Part shown: one piece after another, positions 6,138 through 14,417 of the stretch
Position numbering within the stretch: position 1 is the first letter of the stretch
How the letters are laid out: each line of letters opens with the position of its first letter
Assembly (NCBI GenBank): GCA_934663645.1
Contig: CAKUKR010000067.1
Location: forward strand, 1-14,464
Direction: 5' to 3'
Length of the DNA stretch: 14,464 bases
Source: an uncultured Muribaculaceae bacterium
Lineage (GTDB): Bacteria > Bacteroidota > Bacteroidia > Bacteroidales > Muribaculaceae
Made by a program: the position numbers and the translations under genes
The notes under the pieces: generated by a model
The model's database searches: none
What the model was told of the DNA's origin: nothing
Seen by the model: only the letters and a program-made list of their open reading frames with translations

Positions 6138-7936
6138 ATCATTTCAGCGTCGATAGATGTAAGCAGCGCGTGCAGCGTCTTGTTGTTGTCGGCAGCCTGT
6201 TTCAGCGACTCTCGCGGCGACAGCACGCGGGCGCGTTCCTGCGGCTTGGCTTGTTCCACGACGAGTGTCAGCGCGTCATTGTGCAGCCGCTGGCGCAGGT
6301 AGCTGGTCAGTTCAGGCAGCGAGGATGTGAGCGTCTGCTCCATGCCCGGGTGGTCTGCCATGATTTTGTATCGGCCGCTGCCGATGCTTTGCGGAGCGTG
6401 TTGGCGCATTGCGCTGAGGAGCAGGTGTTTGTCCTGATGCTCGTCCATGAACGATTTCCAGCACGCCATCAGCTCCTCCTGTGTGAAGTTCCTGTCTCCC
6501 CCCACCGGGGGAAGGCTTGCCGGCGCTTGAGGTTCAGCCGGTGCTTTTGTCGTCGCGGCAGCCGCTGCCTGTGCCGGTTGTGCTGGCCTTGGAGCAGCAG
6601 GTGCGGCCGTAATCCTGACGGTGTGGCGCACAGCCGGATTGTGTGTTGTGGCAGCTGTGGCAGGGCGCGGTTGCGGTGGGGCTGCAGGGCGGGGCGGTGC
6701 CGGTGCTGTTTGCTGTTGCTGTGTCACGGCGGCAGCAGGGGCGGGCTTTGCCGCAGCTTGCGGAGCGGCAGCCTGTGGTGTCGCGGGTGCTGCCAGTGCC
6801 GCAGCGGGTGCAGCTGCTTGTACTGCTTGGTTCGGTATGCCGATGCGGCACAGGCGTATCAGGCACAGCTCGACGTGCAGCCGCTTGTCTGTCACTTGCT
6901 TGTAGCTCAAGTCGCAGTCGTTGAGCAGCTCAATGGCGCGGTAATACCAGTCGGCAGTCAGCGAGCCGGCCTGTTTCATGTATGTTGCCGCCACCTCGTC
7001 TGCCACTTCAAGCAGGGCAGTGGTCTGCGGCGTGCTTGCCACCATCAGATCGCGGATATGCCCGGCAAGGCCGTTGACGAAAAACTGCGAGTCAAATCCC
7101 TTGTCGCGTATCTCCTTGTACAGCACCAGCGCACGCTGCACGTCGTGAGTGCGGAAAGCGTCAACGAGGTTGAAATAGTAGTCATAGTCCAGCACATTCA
7201 GGCTCTCGATAGCTGAGGCGTAAGTGATGTTTCCGCGAGACGATGCCGCTACCTGGTCGAATATCGAGAGCGCGTCGCGCATCGCGCCGTCGGCCTTGCG
7301 TGCTATCACGTTCAGCGCCGGCACTTCCGCGCTTATCCCCTCGCTCTGCGCCACATGCTGCAGGTGCGCCACCATGTCGGGTATGGTGATGCGCTTGAAG
7401 TCATATATCTGGCAGCGGCTCAGGATAGTCGGTATGACCTTGTGCTTCTCGGTGGTCGCGAGTATGAAAATCACATACTTGGGCGGCTCCTCAAGCGTCT
7501 TGAGGAAGGCGTTGAACGCCGCGTTGGAAAGCATGTGCACCTCGTCGATGATGAACACGCGGTATTTGCCGACCTGCGGCGGCACATTCACCTGGTCAGT
7601 GAGGTTGCGTATGTCCTCGACCGAGTTGTTTGAGGCCGCGTCCAGTTCGATGACGTTGAACGAGTTGCCTTGCTCCATGGCGCGGCAAGACTCACATTCG
7701 CCGCACGCCTCCCCCTCGGGTGTCGGGTTGAGGCAGTTTATGGTCTTGGCGAATATGCGGGCGCACGAAGTCTTGCCGACGCCCCTCGGCCCGCAGAACA
7801 GGTATGCCTGCGCTAGGCGGTTGGAGTCGATGGCGTTCTTGAGTGTCGATGTCAGGGCCTCCTGCCCCACAACGGAGGCAAAAGACGAAGGCCTGTACTT
7901 GCGTGCCGACACTATGTATGGCGTGGATTGCTCCAT
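6134..7936 (-). CDS. dnaX: DNA polymerase III subunit gamma/tau
   Basis: A 600-residue clamp-loader ATPase that loads the sliding clamp and links it to the polymerase. The N-terminal AAA+ module is clear: Walker A GPRGVGKT (49-56), four zinc cysteines C68, C78, C81 and C84, Walker B VFIIDEVHML (127-136), sensor 1 ILATTEKHKV (158-167), and the arginine finger in LSRC (R174). A helical collar follows to about 370. Residues about 371-475 are a low-complexity Ala/Pro/Gln-rich linker, and about 485-600 a C-terminal tau-like domain. I saw no A AAA AAG-type slippery heptamer on the coding strand, so a short gamma form by frameshifting is not supported. The ATG at 7936 (MEQSTPYIVSARKYRP) matches the usual family start; a reading from 8002 begins at the promoter and is rejected. 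First gene of the minus-strand run, driven by the promoter at 8000-8031. Confidence 0.97.
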   Translation of the reverse strand: MEQSTPYIVSARKYRPSSFASVVGQEALTSTLKNAIDSNRLAQAYLFCGPRGVGKTSCARIFAKTINCLNPTPEGEACGECESCRAMEQGNSFNVIELDAASNNSVEDIRNLTDQVNVPPQVGKYRVFIIDEVHMLSNAAFNAFLKTLEEPPKYVIFILATTEKHKVIPTILSRCQIYDFKRITIPDMVAHLQHVAQSEGISAEVPALNVIARKADGAMRDALSIFDQVAASSRGNITYASAIESLNVLDYDYYFNLVDAFRTHDVQRALVLYKEIRDKGFDSQFFVNGLAGHIRDLMVASTPQTTALLEVADEVAATYMKQAGSLTADWYYRAIELLNDCDLSYKQVTDKRLHVELCLIRLCRIGIPNQAVQAAAPAAALAAPATPQAAAPQAAAKPAPAAAVTQQQQTAPAPPRPAAPPQPRPATAATTHNPAVRHTVRITAAPAAPRPAQPAQAAAAATTKAPAEPQAPASLPPVGGDRNFTQEELMACWKSFMDEHQDKHLLLSAMRQHAPQSIGSGRYKIMADHPGMEQTLTSSLPELTSYLRQRLHNDALTLVVEQAKPQERARVLSPRESLKQAADNNKTLHALLTSIDAEMI

Positions 7937-7999
7937 GGCGTAATGTGTGGTTTGTTGCGTAATCAGCCCTGCCGCGACAGTCGCGGCTGAAGCGTTCTG

Positions 8000-8031
8000 C
8001 AAATGTAAGACAAAATCGGCTCATACGCAAA
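8000..8031 (-). promoter_or_regulatory. Bacteroidetes-type promoter of the dnaX operon
   Basis: On the minus strand TTTG (8031-8028) is followed after exactly 20 bp by TACATTTG (8007-8000). This matches the Bacteroidetes sigma-factor consensus TTTG, N19-21, TAnnTTTG. Transcription would start a few bases downstream, near 7993, leaving an untranslated leader of roughly 57 nt before the dnaX ATG at 7936. No other match was seen in the 32-bp gap before the ATPase or the 25-bp gap before the hydrolase, so it may serve the whole five-gene run. Confidence 0.75.
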
Positions 8032-8118
8032 TGCCGCGCCGTGTTTCTGCCGCGAAAAATGCGCCGGCCGCCGCAACAAATCCGCGCCAGCCTCGTTACA
8101 TAGAAAAATCACTGGATT

Positions 8119-8679
8119 ATGGCCAAAAGCAACCTGTACACGCGCGGCGGAGACGCCGGCACGACATCGCTCGTGGGCGGTGTGAGAATAGCAAAAAACA
8201 GTGTGCGCCTCGAAGCATACGGGACTGTCGATGAGTTCGGCTCGTTTCTCGGCGCAATCCTCTCTGACCCTGACTGCCCCGAGGAGAACCGCAAGCAGCT
8301 GCTGTCGGTGCAGAACATGCTCTTCAACTTCGGCGGCTACCTCGCAACCCCCGTTGAGCCCGGCACTGAACCCAAGACATGGGGGCTGACCCAGAGCCAT
8401 GTTGATGCGATAGAGAAATGGGTGGATGCACTCGACGAGGCCACGCCGAAGGTGCGTGCATTTGTCCTGCCAGGCGGCACGCCCCTTTCCGCCAAGGCCC
8501 ACATAGCACGCAGCGTGTGCCGCCGCACAGAACGCCGTCTGCTCGACCTCGCACAGGAGGAATACGTAGACCCGACGCTGCTGCGCTACATCAACCGCAT
8601 GAGCGACTACCTCTTCATACTCGCCCGCTATTTCAACCACATCGCAGGCGTGGAGGAGATAAAGTGGAGCAAGGACTGA
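8119..8679 (+). CDS. pduO: PduO-type ATP:cob(I)alamin adenosyltransferase
   Basis: A 186-residue cytosolic enzyme of normal family length. It transfers the 5'-deoxyadenosyl group of ATP to cob(I)alamin, giving adenosylcobalamin, the cofactor of enzymes such as methylmalonyl-CoA mutase. Family signatures: YTRGGDAGTTSLVGG (7-21), the N-terminal ATP-binding loop; YGTVDEFGS (34-42); the basic helix RSVCRRTERR (131-140); and YINRMSDYLFILARYFN (157-173). All look intact. The symbol denotes the PduO type; there is no propanediol-utilisation operon here. It is transcribed divergently from dnaX across a 182-bp gap in which I found no consensus promoter for this gene. The start is preceded by A/T-rich sequence without a Shine-Dalgarno. 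Confidence 0.95.
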   Translation: MAKSNLYTRGGDAGTTSLVGGVRIAKNSVRLEAYGTVDEFGSFLGAILSDPDCPEENRKQLLSVQNMLFNFGGYLATPVEPGTEPKTWGLTQSHVDAIEKWVDALDEATPKVRAFVLPGGTPLSAKAHIARSVCRRTERRLLDLAQEEYVDPTLLRYINRMSDYLFILARYFNHIAGVEEIKWSKD

Positions 8680-8687
8680 GATGGCGT

Positions 8688-8719
8688 ATTGCATATATCG
8701 CCGTCTTTTATTATCTTTG
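8688..8719 (+). promoter_or_regulatory. Bacteroidetes-type promoter of the DUF2795 gene
   Basis: ATTG (8688-8691) is followed after 20 bp by TATCTTTG (8712-8719), which fits TAnnTTTG exactly. It lies just after the adenosyltransferase stop and 43 bp before the ATG at 8763. The small downstream gene can therefore be expressed independently of the adenosyltransferase. Confidence 0.72.
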
Positions 8720-8762
8720 CACCCCGAAAATAAAACCGATAACCAAACAAGACATTCATAAT

Positions 8763-8984
8763 ATGTACTGGACACTTGAACTCGCGTCAAAACTTGACGA
8801 CGCGCCATGGCCCGCGACACGCGAGGAACTGATAGACTACGCTATGCGCAGCGGCGCCCCGATGGAAGTGATAGAAAACTTGCAGGAAATCGAGGACGAG
8901 GGCGATACATACGAAAGCATCGAGGATATCTGGCCGGACTATCCGACCGGCGACGACTTCTTCTTCAACGAGGAGGAGTACTGA
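8763..8984 (+). CDS. DUF2795 domain-containing small protein
   Basis: A 73-residue acidic protein beginning MYWTLELASKLDDAPWPATR and ending in FFFNEEEY. The PWPATREELIDYA segment followed by GAPMEVIENL matches the DUF2795 family, and the whole chain has the form widely conserved in Bacteroidetes, including the IEDEGDTYESIEDIWPDYP tail. It has no membrane segment or signal. The biochemical role of the family is not known to me. It has its own promoter 43 bp upstream and a strong terminator about 40 bp downstream, so it is a single-gene unit. A longer reading from 8418 in the same frame overlaps the adenosyltransferase and is not used. Confidence 0.9.
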   Translation: MYWTLELASKLDDAPWPATREELIDYAMRSGAPMEVIENLQEIEDEGDTYESIEDIWPDYPTGDDFFFNEEEY

Positions 8985-9025
8985 TTGCTTTCAGCAAAGG
9001 AATGTCAGCTCAAACGGCTGATTAT

Positions 9026-9068
9026 AAAGGGATATGGGCGATCGCAAGATTGCCCATATCCCTTTTTT
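9026..9068 (+). terminator. Intrinsic terminator after the DUF2795 gene
   Basis: The arms AAAGGGATATGGGCGATC (9026-9043) and GATTGCCCATATCCCTTT (9048-9065) pair over 18 bp with one G-U. They are closed by a GCAA (GNRA) tetraloop and run into a T tract (9063-9068). It is strong for the plus strand. The A tract at the other end (9026-9028) is too short to make it a good terminator on the minus strand. Confidence 0.85.
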
Positions 9069-9261
9069 CGGACAGTATTCTTTTCGCTTCAGTCGAAAGA
9101 AATCCCGTGTGACAGTTGGAGCGTTCACGGATTGAATGCACCCTGAGAGACCGGATGGATAATGCACATTAAAGGAGGGAAGCAATATGGGAAGGAGCTT
9201 TTGAAGAAAGGCTGTGAGTGATGAAGAGGGGAGTGCGGTCAGCTGCCGGCTGCGCCGGGTG

Positions 9262-9280
9262 TGCAAAAACGTGTTTTGCA
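9262..9280. repeat. Small hairpin TGCAAAA-ACGTG-TTTTGCA
   Basis: A perfect 7-bp inverted repeat, TGCAAAA (9262-9268) and TTTTGCA (9274-9280), with a five-base loop ACGTG. A weaker extension joins GGTGT upstream to ATACC downstream. There is no T tract directly after it, so it is not a standard terminator. The arm sequence is shared with the larger inverted repeat at 9322-9376. Confidence 0.45.
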
Positions 9281-9321
9281 ACATACCCATGTATGCATCC
9301 AGGTTCAAACAGACGAGGCCA

Positions 9322-9376
9322 TTTTGCAATTAAGCCCTGTATAAACGGGCATTGCCGTTGCCTCTTAATTGCAAAA
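9322..9376. repeat. 13-bp inverted repeat, TTTTGCAATTAAG arms
   Basis: TTTTGCAATTAAG (9322-9334) is perfectly complementary to CTTAATTGCAAAA (9364-9376), with a 29-base spacer. The spacer can itself form a small GCCC/GGGC hairpin (9334-9337 with 9347-9350). This is a 13-bp match of mixed composition and unlikely by chance. It could be a structured RNA element, a protein-binding site, or the ends of a tiny decayed mobile element. It is about 145 bp upstream of the promoter for the large secreted protein. Confidence 0.55.
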
Positions 9377-9474
9377 AGCAAAATTTGAAACAGTCTTGCA
9401 GTATGCAAAGCGTATTCACAAACAGACATTTGACACACAGGCAAACCGCCTTAATCTTCATGCAATAATCATTT

Positions 9475-9500
9475 GCAAGGCTCAATCGCAAGGCTCAATC
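9475..9500. repeat. Perfect 13-bp tandem repeat next to a promoter
   Basis: GCAAGGCTCAATC is present twice without spacing (9475-9487 and 9488-9500). The second copy ends 21 bp before the -33 box of the large gene's promoter, where an activator could bind. A 13-bp period is not an integral helical turn, so a simple replication-slippage duplication is equally possible. Confidence 0.6.
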
Positions 9501-9521
9501 CGCATATTTTAATGCGATTAT

Positions 9522-9553
9522 TTTGTATATAGCGAACTATTTCCCTAACTTTG
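9522..9553 (+). promoter_or_regulatory. Bacteroidetes-type promoter of the large secreted-protein gene
   Basis: TTTG (9522-9525), then exactly 20 bp, then TAACTTTG (9546-9553). This is an exact match to the Bacteroidetes housekeeping promoter. Transcription would begin near 9560, which rules out the TTG at 9551 as the translation start and leaves the ATGs at 9584 and 9605. Confidence 0.8.
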
Positions 9554-9604
9554 CACACTAAGACCAGGGTGTTTCTCTGTCTTATGATTATTAATACTTA
9601 TCCT

Positions 9605-12600
9605 ATGCACAATTTTACCCTATCCGGACTGACCTTATCAGTCGCGCTCGCGTTGAGTCTGACGGCAACGGCCCAGACACGCGGCGTAAACAGCGGAGAG
9701 GCAGTGCCGCGCCCTGTCGCAGCCGCCTCTACAACGCTGCCGAAAACCAACCCCAGCGGGCAACGTGTCACCTCAAACGTGTTCTGCATCGGGCAACGCC
9801 CCAGCGGACAGCTGTTTGACGCTGACGCAGCCGCAATGCCGAAGGCTCAGAAAGCTCCCGCAAAAATCCTCGGCGACGGGACGACCATCTACGGTTCGCT
9901 CGTGTATGCGGACTATTGGGACAGCACCAACAGCTACGGCATCTGGTCTTTCCCCGCTTCGCAGTATGTGATGCCCACACAGGTGGTTAACCTCCCGTAT
10001 TTCGCCAATGGCGGCGGCTGCCTCGTAGGCGACATCTACTACTATTCCGACTATGTGTATGACGCTTCGATGGGCTACACTTTCACCACATTCTGCTGGT
10101 ACAACTTCACCACGCAGGAGTTCAACAAGATCACGCGCACGTTCCTGGATGCCAGCTTCGACCAGAGCCAGATAACGCATGACATGGCTTACGACCCCAC
10201 GACAGACCAGATTTTCGTAATCTCATATCTGAAAAAAGAGGTAGTCGAGGGCGCTCTTGCCAAATTTGTCCCCTCTATATCTGTCATTGACCGCACGACG
10301 GCAATGGTAACGCCTATCGGCGAAACCCCGCAGATGGCTGCCATAGCCATCAACCAGGCTGGCGAGCTCTATGGCGTGTCCATGGGCGTGGATTCCAAGC
10401 TCTACCGCATCAACAAGACCAGCGGCGAATGTACCGAAATCGGCCCGACAGGCCTCATCCCCGACTATGTGCAGTCTGCTACATTTGACCCGATCACCGA
10501 CAAGATGTACTGGGCAGCTACGCTCTCCAACCTCAAGACGGGTCTCTATGAGGTGAATATCAAGACCGGCGAGGCAATGAAGATAACCGACTTCGACCAC
10601 CAGGAGGAGTTCACCGGCATCTACATCCCCGAGCCCGCAGTTGAGGCCGGAGCGCCCGCCAAGGCCGAGAACATCAGCTTCTCATTCCCCGGCGGCGCTC
10701 TTTCCGGAACAGTTTCCGCTACTGCCCCGAGCAAGGCATACAACGGCGCAGCCCTTTCCGGCAACGTTGACATGGTACTCTCAATAGACGGCGAAAAAGT
10801 CCTCACCAAGAGCGTCGCTCCAGGTGCAACCATGACTCACAACGCCACGCTCACGGAGGGCATCCACTCATTTACCGTCAATGTTTCCAACTCAGTAGGC
10901 GAGGGCCCGCGCACCGGCATTTCCGGCTACATCGGCATCGACGGCCCTAACGCTCCGACCGACCTGAAGGTGCAGCACAACGAGAACGGCACTGCCACAC
11001 TCACATGGACAGCCCCGACCGCCGGCCGCAACGACGGCTACATCAACCCCTCGCAGCTCAAGTACACTGTACGCCGCTGCCCCGAAATGGAGGTGATAGC
11101 CGAAAACCTGACAACGACCACATTCACTGACCCGCTGAACGTCCCCGCAGCCATGTACTATTATGAGGTGACTGCATACATGGACGGCCGCGAGGGTCTC
11201 CCCGCATACACCGAAGCCGAAACCCTCGGCAACGGCACCGGGCTTCCCTGCCGCTTCTCTTTCGACAGCAAGGAGGAATTCGAACTGTTCACCAACATCG
11301 ACGTGAACAATAAATATGAAGCTCGCTACAACTGGGGAGGCTGGCTCTACTCGCCGGAGTTCAAATGGACTGCAGATGAAGACCCGTGTGCAGTATATGC
11401 ATACCATCCCGAATATCCGGCTGACGACTGGTTGATCACTCCCCCGTTCACCGTCGAGAGCGGCAAGAAGTACAAGGTGACATACACCATGTGGACTCGC
11501 GGCTCTAAGGAGAAACTCGAAATCACCGCCGGCACCCTCAACGCGCCGGCCCAGCAGCAGGTCATCACTCCTGTCAAGGAGTACAACCATACAGACAAGC
11601 AGAAATTCACCCAGGAATTCACTGCAACAGCTTCGGGCAACTACTATATCGGCTTCCACGTGACTTCGGCGGCAAAAGCCCACTACCTCTTTGTGGACGA
11701 CATCGAGATTGACGAGGTCGCAGACGGCTCTGCCCCTGTTCCTGTAAGCAACCTGACTGTCACTCCCGCCCAGCTCGGCGCTATGTCTGCTGAAATCTCA
11801 ATGGACGTGCCAAGCAAGACTGTCAGCGGCTCAAACCTCACATCCGTGAGCCGTATCGACATCTTCCGTGACAACGACAAGGTGGCCATCCACTCATTCG
11901 ACAAGCCCGCTGTCGGCACTCGCGTATCCTGGACTGACACCAAGCCCCTCCACGGCTGGAACACTTACCGCGTCGTGGCTTACAATGCATCTGGCCTCGC
12001 CGGCGAGAAGGCTGTCGCCAAGGCTTTTGTCGGCATCGACACCCCGACTGCTGTCACCGGCCTAACACTCGCCGAAACCAACGGACATCCCACACTGACC
12101 TGGGGCACGCCCGAGGGCAGCGACAACGGCGGTTACTTCAACCCCGACAACCTCATCTATGAAATCATCCGCAACGACGGCGTTGTCGTTTCTCGCTCTG
12201 CCAAGGGCAACAGCTTCGTGGACGAGTCTCTCGACCCCGCCGAGAAGCAATACTTCATCTACTATCAGGTGACTCCGCGCAGCGAAGCCGGCGGCTCTAA
12301 CTACGCTCTCTCAAACACCATGGTATACGGCAACCCGTACCAGGGCGACTTCCTCGAGTCATTCTCCGACGCGGCTACACAGAACGACCCGTGGGTACTC
12401 TACCGCATCAAGGGCAAGAACCAGCTGTGGAAACTCTACTCACAGGGCTATGAACCGCTCTGCGGCCCTGTTGACGAGGACGGCGGTCTGGCAGTGTTTG
12501 AGGCTACTACGGGCAACCGTGGCGACGAGTCGAGAATGGTTTCTCCCAAGATTGACCTCTCGTCATTCGACATCCCCGTGCTCTCGTTCTACTTCTACAA

Positions 12601-14227
12601 GTATCCTTCCGGGAACTATGAGTTGGACGAAGAGCCGTATCAGGACCGCTTGACAGTTGAGCTGTATACCCCGGAGGGCACATTCGTCCCCGTGCTCGAG
12701 GACATCATGGTTGACGACCCCCTCTACATGGAAGGCTGGCTCAAATATACCGTCAACCTCGCTGAATACAAGGAGCTCGGCTGGGTTCAGATCTCATTCC
12801 ATGGCATCGCTGATTTCGCTGCTGACGTGGTCATCGACCGCGTGGAAGTGACCGACAACGTTTCAAACGACCTCGCTGTATACTCGTTCAACGGACCTGC
12901 CAAGGTTGCCGCCGGCAAGAAGGCCTCCTACAAGGCCACTATAGCCAACTACGGCATGAACGCTGCAGAGAACTACAATGTCATCCTGCTGCGCGACGGC
13001 GTGGAGGTGGCTCGCAAGGCCGGCCCTGCTATCGCAAGCAAGCAGTACGGCTCCGTTCAGTTTGATGTGGACGCGCTCGAGTCTGAAATCGGCAAGACAT
13101 ACAAGTACACAGTCAATATCGACTTCGCCGATGACGCTATCCCAGGCAACAACATCTCTGACCCCGTAACCACTGCTGTCGTCGCTCCGCAGTATCCCGA
13201 GGTGCTCCACCTCAACGGAACTGTTGAGAACAACAACGTGACTCTCTCTTGGGACAAGGCTGACGCCCTCCGTGTCAATGACTCATTCGAGGACTATGCT
13301 GCATTCACAATCGATGAGATAGGCGACTACACACTCATCGACGGTGATGCTGCCAACACTTACGGCTTTGCCGACCTCTACTTTGAGAACAGCGGCGAGC
13401 CCATGGCATTCATCGTCTTCAACCCGGCGACTCTCGGCATCACCCGCATCCTGAAAGAGTATGCCGCTCACTCCGGCGACCAGGTGCTCGCATCATTCGC
13501 CGCCGTGGACTACAACACCGGAAACTCCGTCCAGAACAACGACTGGTTTATCACCCCGGAAATCTATCCCGGCACTACATTCTCGTTCTGGGCCAAGACT
13601 GCCAACTACGAGTGGGGATACGAGTCTTTTGAAGTGATGTACTCGACCACAAACACCTCGACCACAGCGTTCAAGAAACTCGACGCGGTGACAGAGACTC
13701 CGAAGGACTGGACACAGTACACCTACACCGTGCCTGAGAACGCCAAGTACATGGCTATCCACTACAACTCGAACGACAAGTTCCTCTTCTATGTGGATGA
13801 CCTCAGCTTCGTAGGCAAATACACCGGCAACGCCTACACCCTCACCGGCTACCGCGTATACCGTGACGGCGTGGCTATCGCTGACCTCCCCGCTACACAG
13901 ATGACGTTCACCGACGCAATCGGCGAGACTGACTACCACACCTACACCGTCCGCGCCCTCTACGGCTCGCGCGAATCTGCCGACAGCGACAAGTACATCG
14001 CTTGCGGCTCAGGTGTTGAGAACAATTTCGCCGACGGCATCAGCGTCACAACTCGCGGACACGAGATCAACGTCAGCTGCCCCGCAGACATGAACGTACG
14101 CATCATCAACACCGCAGGGACAACGCTCTATGAGCGCAAGGGCGGCAACCACAGCTACCTCACTGCAAGCGCCGGCGCATACATCGTGACCGTAGGTTCA
14201 CACCGCTACAAAGTGATGGTGAAGTAA
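9605..14227 (+). CDS. Large secreted modular protein, choice-of-anchor J-like modules, T9SS-like C-terminus
   Basis: About 1540 residues. A signal peptide (about 1-24, cleavage near TATAQ) is followed by a linker, then a region at about 85-355 with propeller-like strand repeats (MYWAATLSNLKTGLYEVN and similar). Next come fibronectin III-like modules (about 451-538, 711-813 and 814-908), of which the first and third share the pattern TLTW..P....(D/N)(D/G)GY.NP..L.Y. There are three jelly-roll modules of choice-of-anchor J type at about 547-705, 913-1085 and 1223-1407, marked by DDWLITPPF...YLFVDDIEI, SRMVSPKIDLSS...VVIDRVEV and NDWFITPEI...FLFYVDDLSF. A CARDB-like module lies at about 1085-1194. 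The last about 70 residues resemble a type IX sorting domain (VRIINTAG..L...AGAYIVTVG...YKVMVK). It is probably exported and cell-surface bound or released; its ligand is unknown. The start at 9605 gives the most compact signal peptide after an A/T-rich stretch; 9584 is the alternative. Confidence 0.85.
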   Translation: MHNFTLSGLTLSVALALSLTATAQTRGVNSGEAVPRPVAAASTTLPKTNPSGQRVTSNVFCIGQRPSGQLFDADAAAMPKAQKAPAKILGDGTTIYGSLVYADYWDSTNSYGIWSFPASQYVMPTQVVNLPYFANGGGCLVGDIYYYSDYVYDASMGYTFTTFCWYNFTTQEFNKITRTFLDASFDQSQITHDMAYDPTTDQIFVISYLKKEVVEGALAKFVPSISVIDRTTAMVTPIGETPQMAAIAINQAGELYGVSMGVDSKLYRINKTSGECTEIGPTGLIPDYVQSATFDPITDKMYWAATLSNLKTGLYEVNIKTGEAMKITDFDHQEEFTGIYIPEPAVEAGAPAKAENISFSFPGGALSGTVSATAPSKAYNGAALSGNVDMVLSIDGEKVLTKSVAPGATMTHNATLTEGIHSFTVNVSNSVGEGPRTGISGYIGIDGPNAPTDLKVQHNENGTATLTWTAPTAGRNDGYINPSQLKYTVRRCPEMEVIAENLTTTTFTDPLNVPAAMYYYEVTAYMDGREGLPAYTEAETLGNGTGLPCRFSFDSKEEFELFTNIDVNNKYEARYNWGGWLYSPEFKWTADEDPCAVYAYHPEYPADDWLITPPFTVESGKKYKVTYTMWTRGSKEKLEITAGTLNAPAQQQVITPVKEYNHTDKQKFTQEFTATASGNYYIGFHVTSAAKAHYLFVDDIEIDEVADGSAPVPVSNLTVTPAQLGAMSAEISMDVPSKTVSGSNLTSVSRIDIFRDNDKVAIHSFDKPAVGTRVSWTDTKPLHGWNTYRVVAYNASGLAGEKAVAKAFVGIDTPTAVTGLTLAETNGHPTLTWGTPEGSDNGGYFNPDNLIYEIIRNDGVVVSRSAKGNSFVDESLDPAEKQYFIYYQVTPRSEAGGSNYALSNTMVYGNPYQGDFLESFSDAATQNDPWVLYRIKGKNQLWKLYSQGYEPLCGPVDEDGGLAVFEATTGNRGDESRMVSPKIDLSSFDIPVLSFYFYKYPSGNYELDEEPYQDRLTVELYTPEGTFVPVLEDIMVDDPLYMEGWLKYTVNLAEYKELGWVQISFHGIADFAADVVIDRVEVTDNVSNDLAVYSFNGPAKVAAGKKASYKATIANYGMNAAENYNVILLRDGVEVARKAGPAIASKQYGSVQFDVDALESEIGKTYKYTVNIDFADDAIPGNNISDPVTTAVVAPQYPEVLHLNGTVENNNVTLSWDKADALRVNDSFEDYAAFTIDEIGDYTLIDGDAANTYGFADLYFENSGEPMAFIVFNPATLGITRILKEYAAHSGDQVLASFAAVDYNTGNSVQNNDWFITPEIYPGTTFSFWAKTANYEWGYESFEVMYSTTNTSTTAFKKLDAVTETPKDWTQYTYTVPENAKYMAIHYNSNDKFLFYVDDLSFVGKYTGNAYTLTGYRVYRDGVAIADLPATQMTFTDAIGETDYHTYTVRALYGSRESADSDKYIACGSGVENNFADGISVTTRGHEINVSCPADMNVRIINTAGTTLYERKGGNHSYLTASAGAYIVTVGSHRYKVMVK

Positions 14228-14250
14228 CACCAACTCTCACATAACCAGAC

Positions 14251-14284
14251 AAAGGGGGTGTGCCATCCGGCACACCCCCTTTTT
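14251..14284 (+). terminator. Intrinsic terminator of the large secreted-protein gene
   Basis: AAAGGGGGTGTGCC (14251-14264) pairs perfectly with GGCACACCCCCTTT (14269-14282) around an ATCC loop, followed by T residues to 14284. The stem begins 24 bp after the stop codon. It is a classical strong hairpin. Confidence 0.88.
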
Positions 14285-14417
14285 GCATCCCCGAAAATGC
14301 AGGGACGTACCCTGCGTGCGTCCGCATTTGCGCAGCCAAGTAGGGATGCGGCGTGCCGTGTCCGCAACCAAGTCGCTGCAAATCAAATTATTACACTTGC
14401 CACCCTTCGGACACGGC
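14285..14417. repeat. Inverted-repeat-rich intergenic segment
   Basis: Three nested or adjacent inverted repeats are visible. GCATCCC (14285-14291) pairs with GGGATGC (14343-14349). Inside it GCAGGG (14299-14304) pairs with CCCTGC (14310-14315). Then GCCGTGTCCG (14355-14364) pairs with CGGACACGGC (14408-14417), a perfect 10-bp match across 43 bases. No coding region is apparent. The last arm ends exactly where the IS3-like end begins. Confidence 0.5.

Larger units (their letters stand above)
9069..9474. other. Gene-free region with several inverted repeats
   Basis: No ORF here has a recognisable product or a good start on either strand, and no promoter-like pair was seen. It holds a hairpin TGCAAAA/TTTTGCA (9262-9280) and a 13-bp inverted repeat (9322-9376), listed separately. 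TGCAAA-like words also recur nearby. It could be a long 5' regulatory region of the large downstream gene, a decayed element, or the site of a small RNA. It reads as less GC-rich than the coding DNA around it. Confidence 0.5.

Noticed and set aside
5984..7216. Long plus-strand reading frame (410 codons), Cys/Arg-rich product, opposite dnaX
   Set aside because: It lies antisense to dnaX and its lipoprotein neighbour. Its composition is the mirror of the Ala/Pro-rich linker and no domain is recognisable.
6134..7936. Programmed frameshift in dnaX giving a gamma subunit
   Set aside because: No A AAA AAG-type or similar slippery heptamer was seen on the coding strand.
7963..8820. Minus-strand reading frame (285 codons) opposite the adenosyltransferase
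   Set aside because: The plus strand carries an unmistakable PduO-type enzyme and two promoters lie within this frame. The product has no recognisable motif.
9475..9500. CRISPR array
   Set aside because: Only two 13-bp units without spacers. No cas genes and no other regularly spaced repeats are present in the window.
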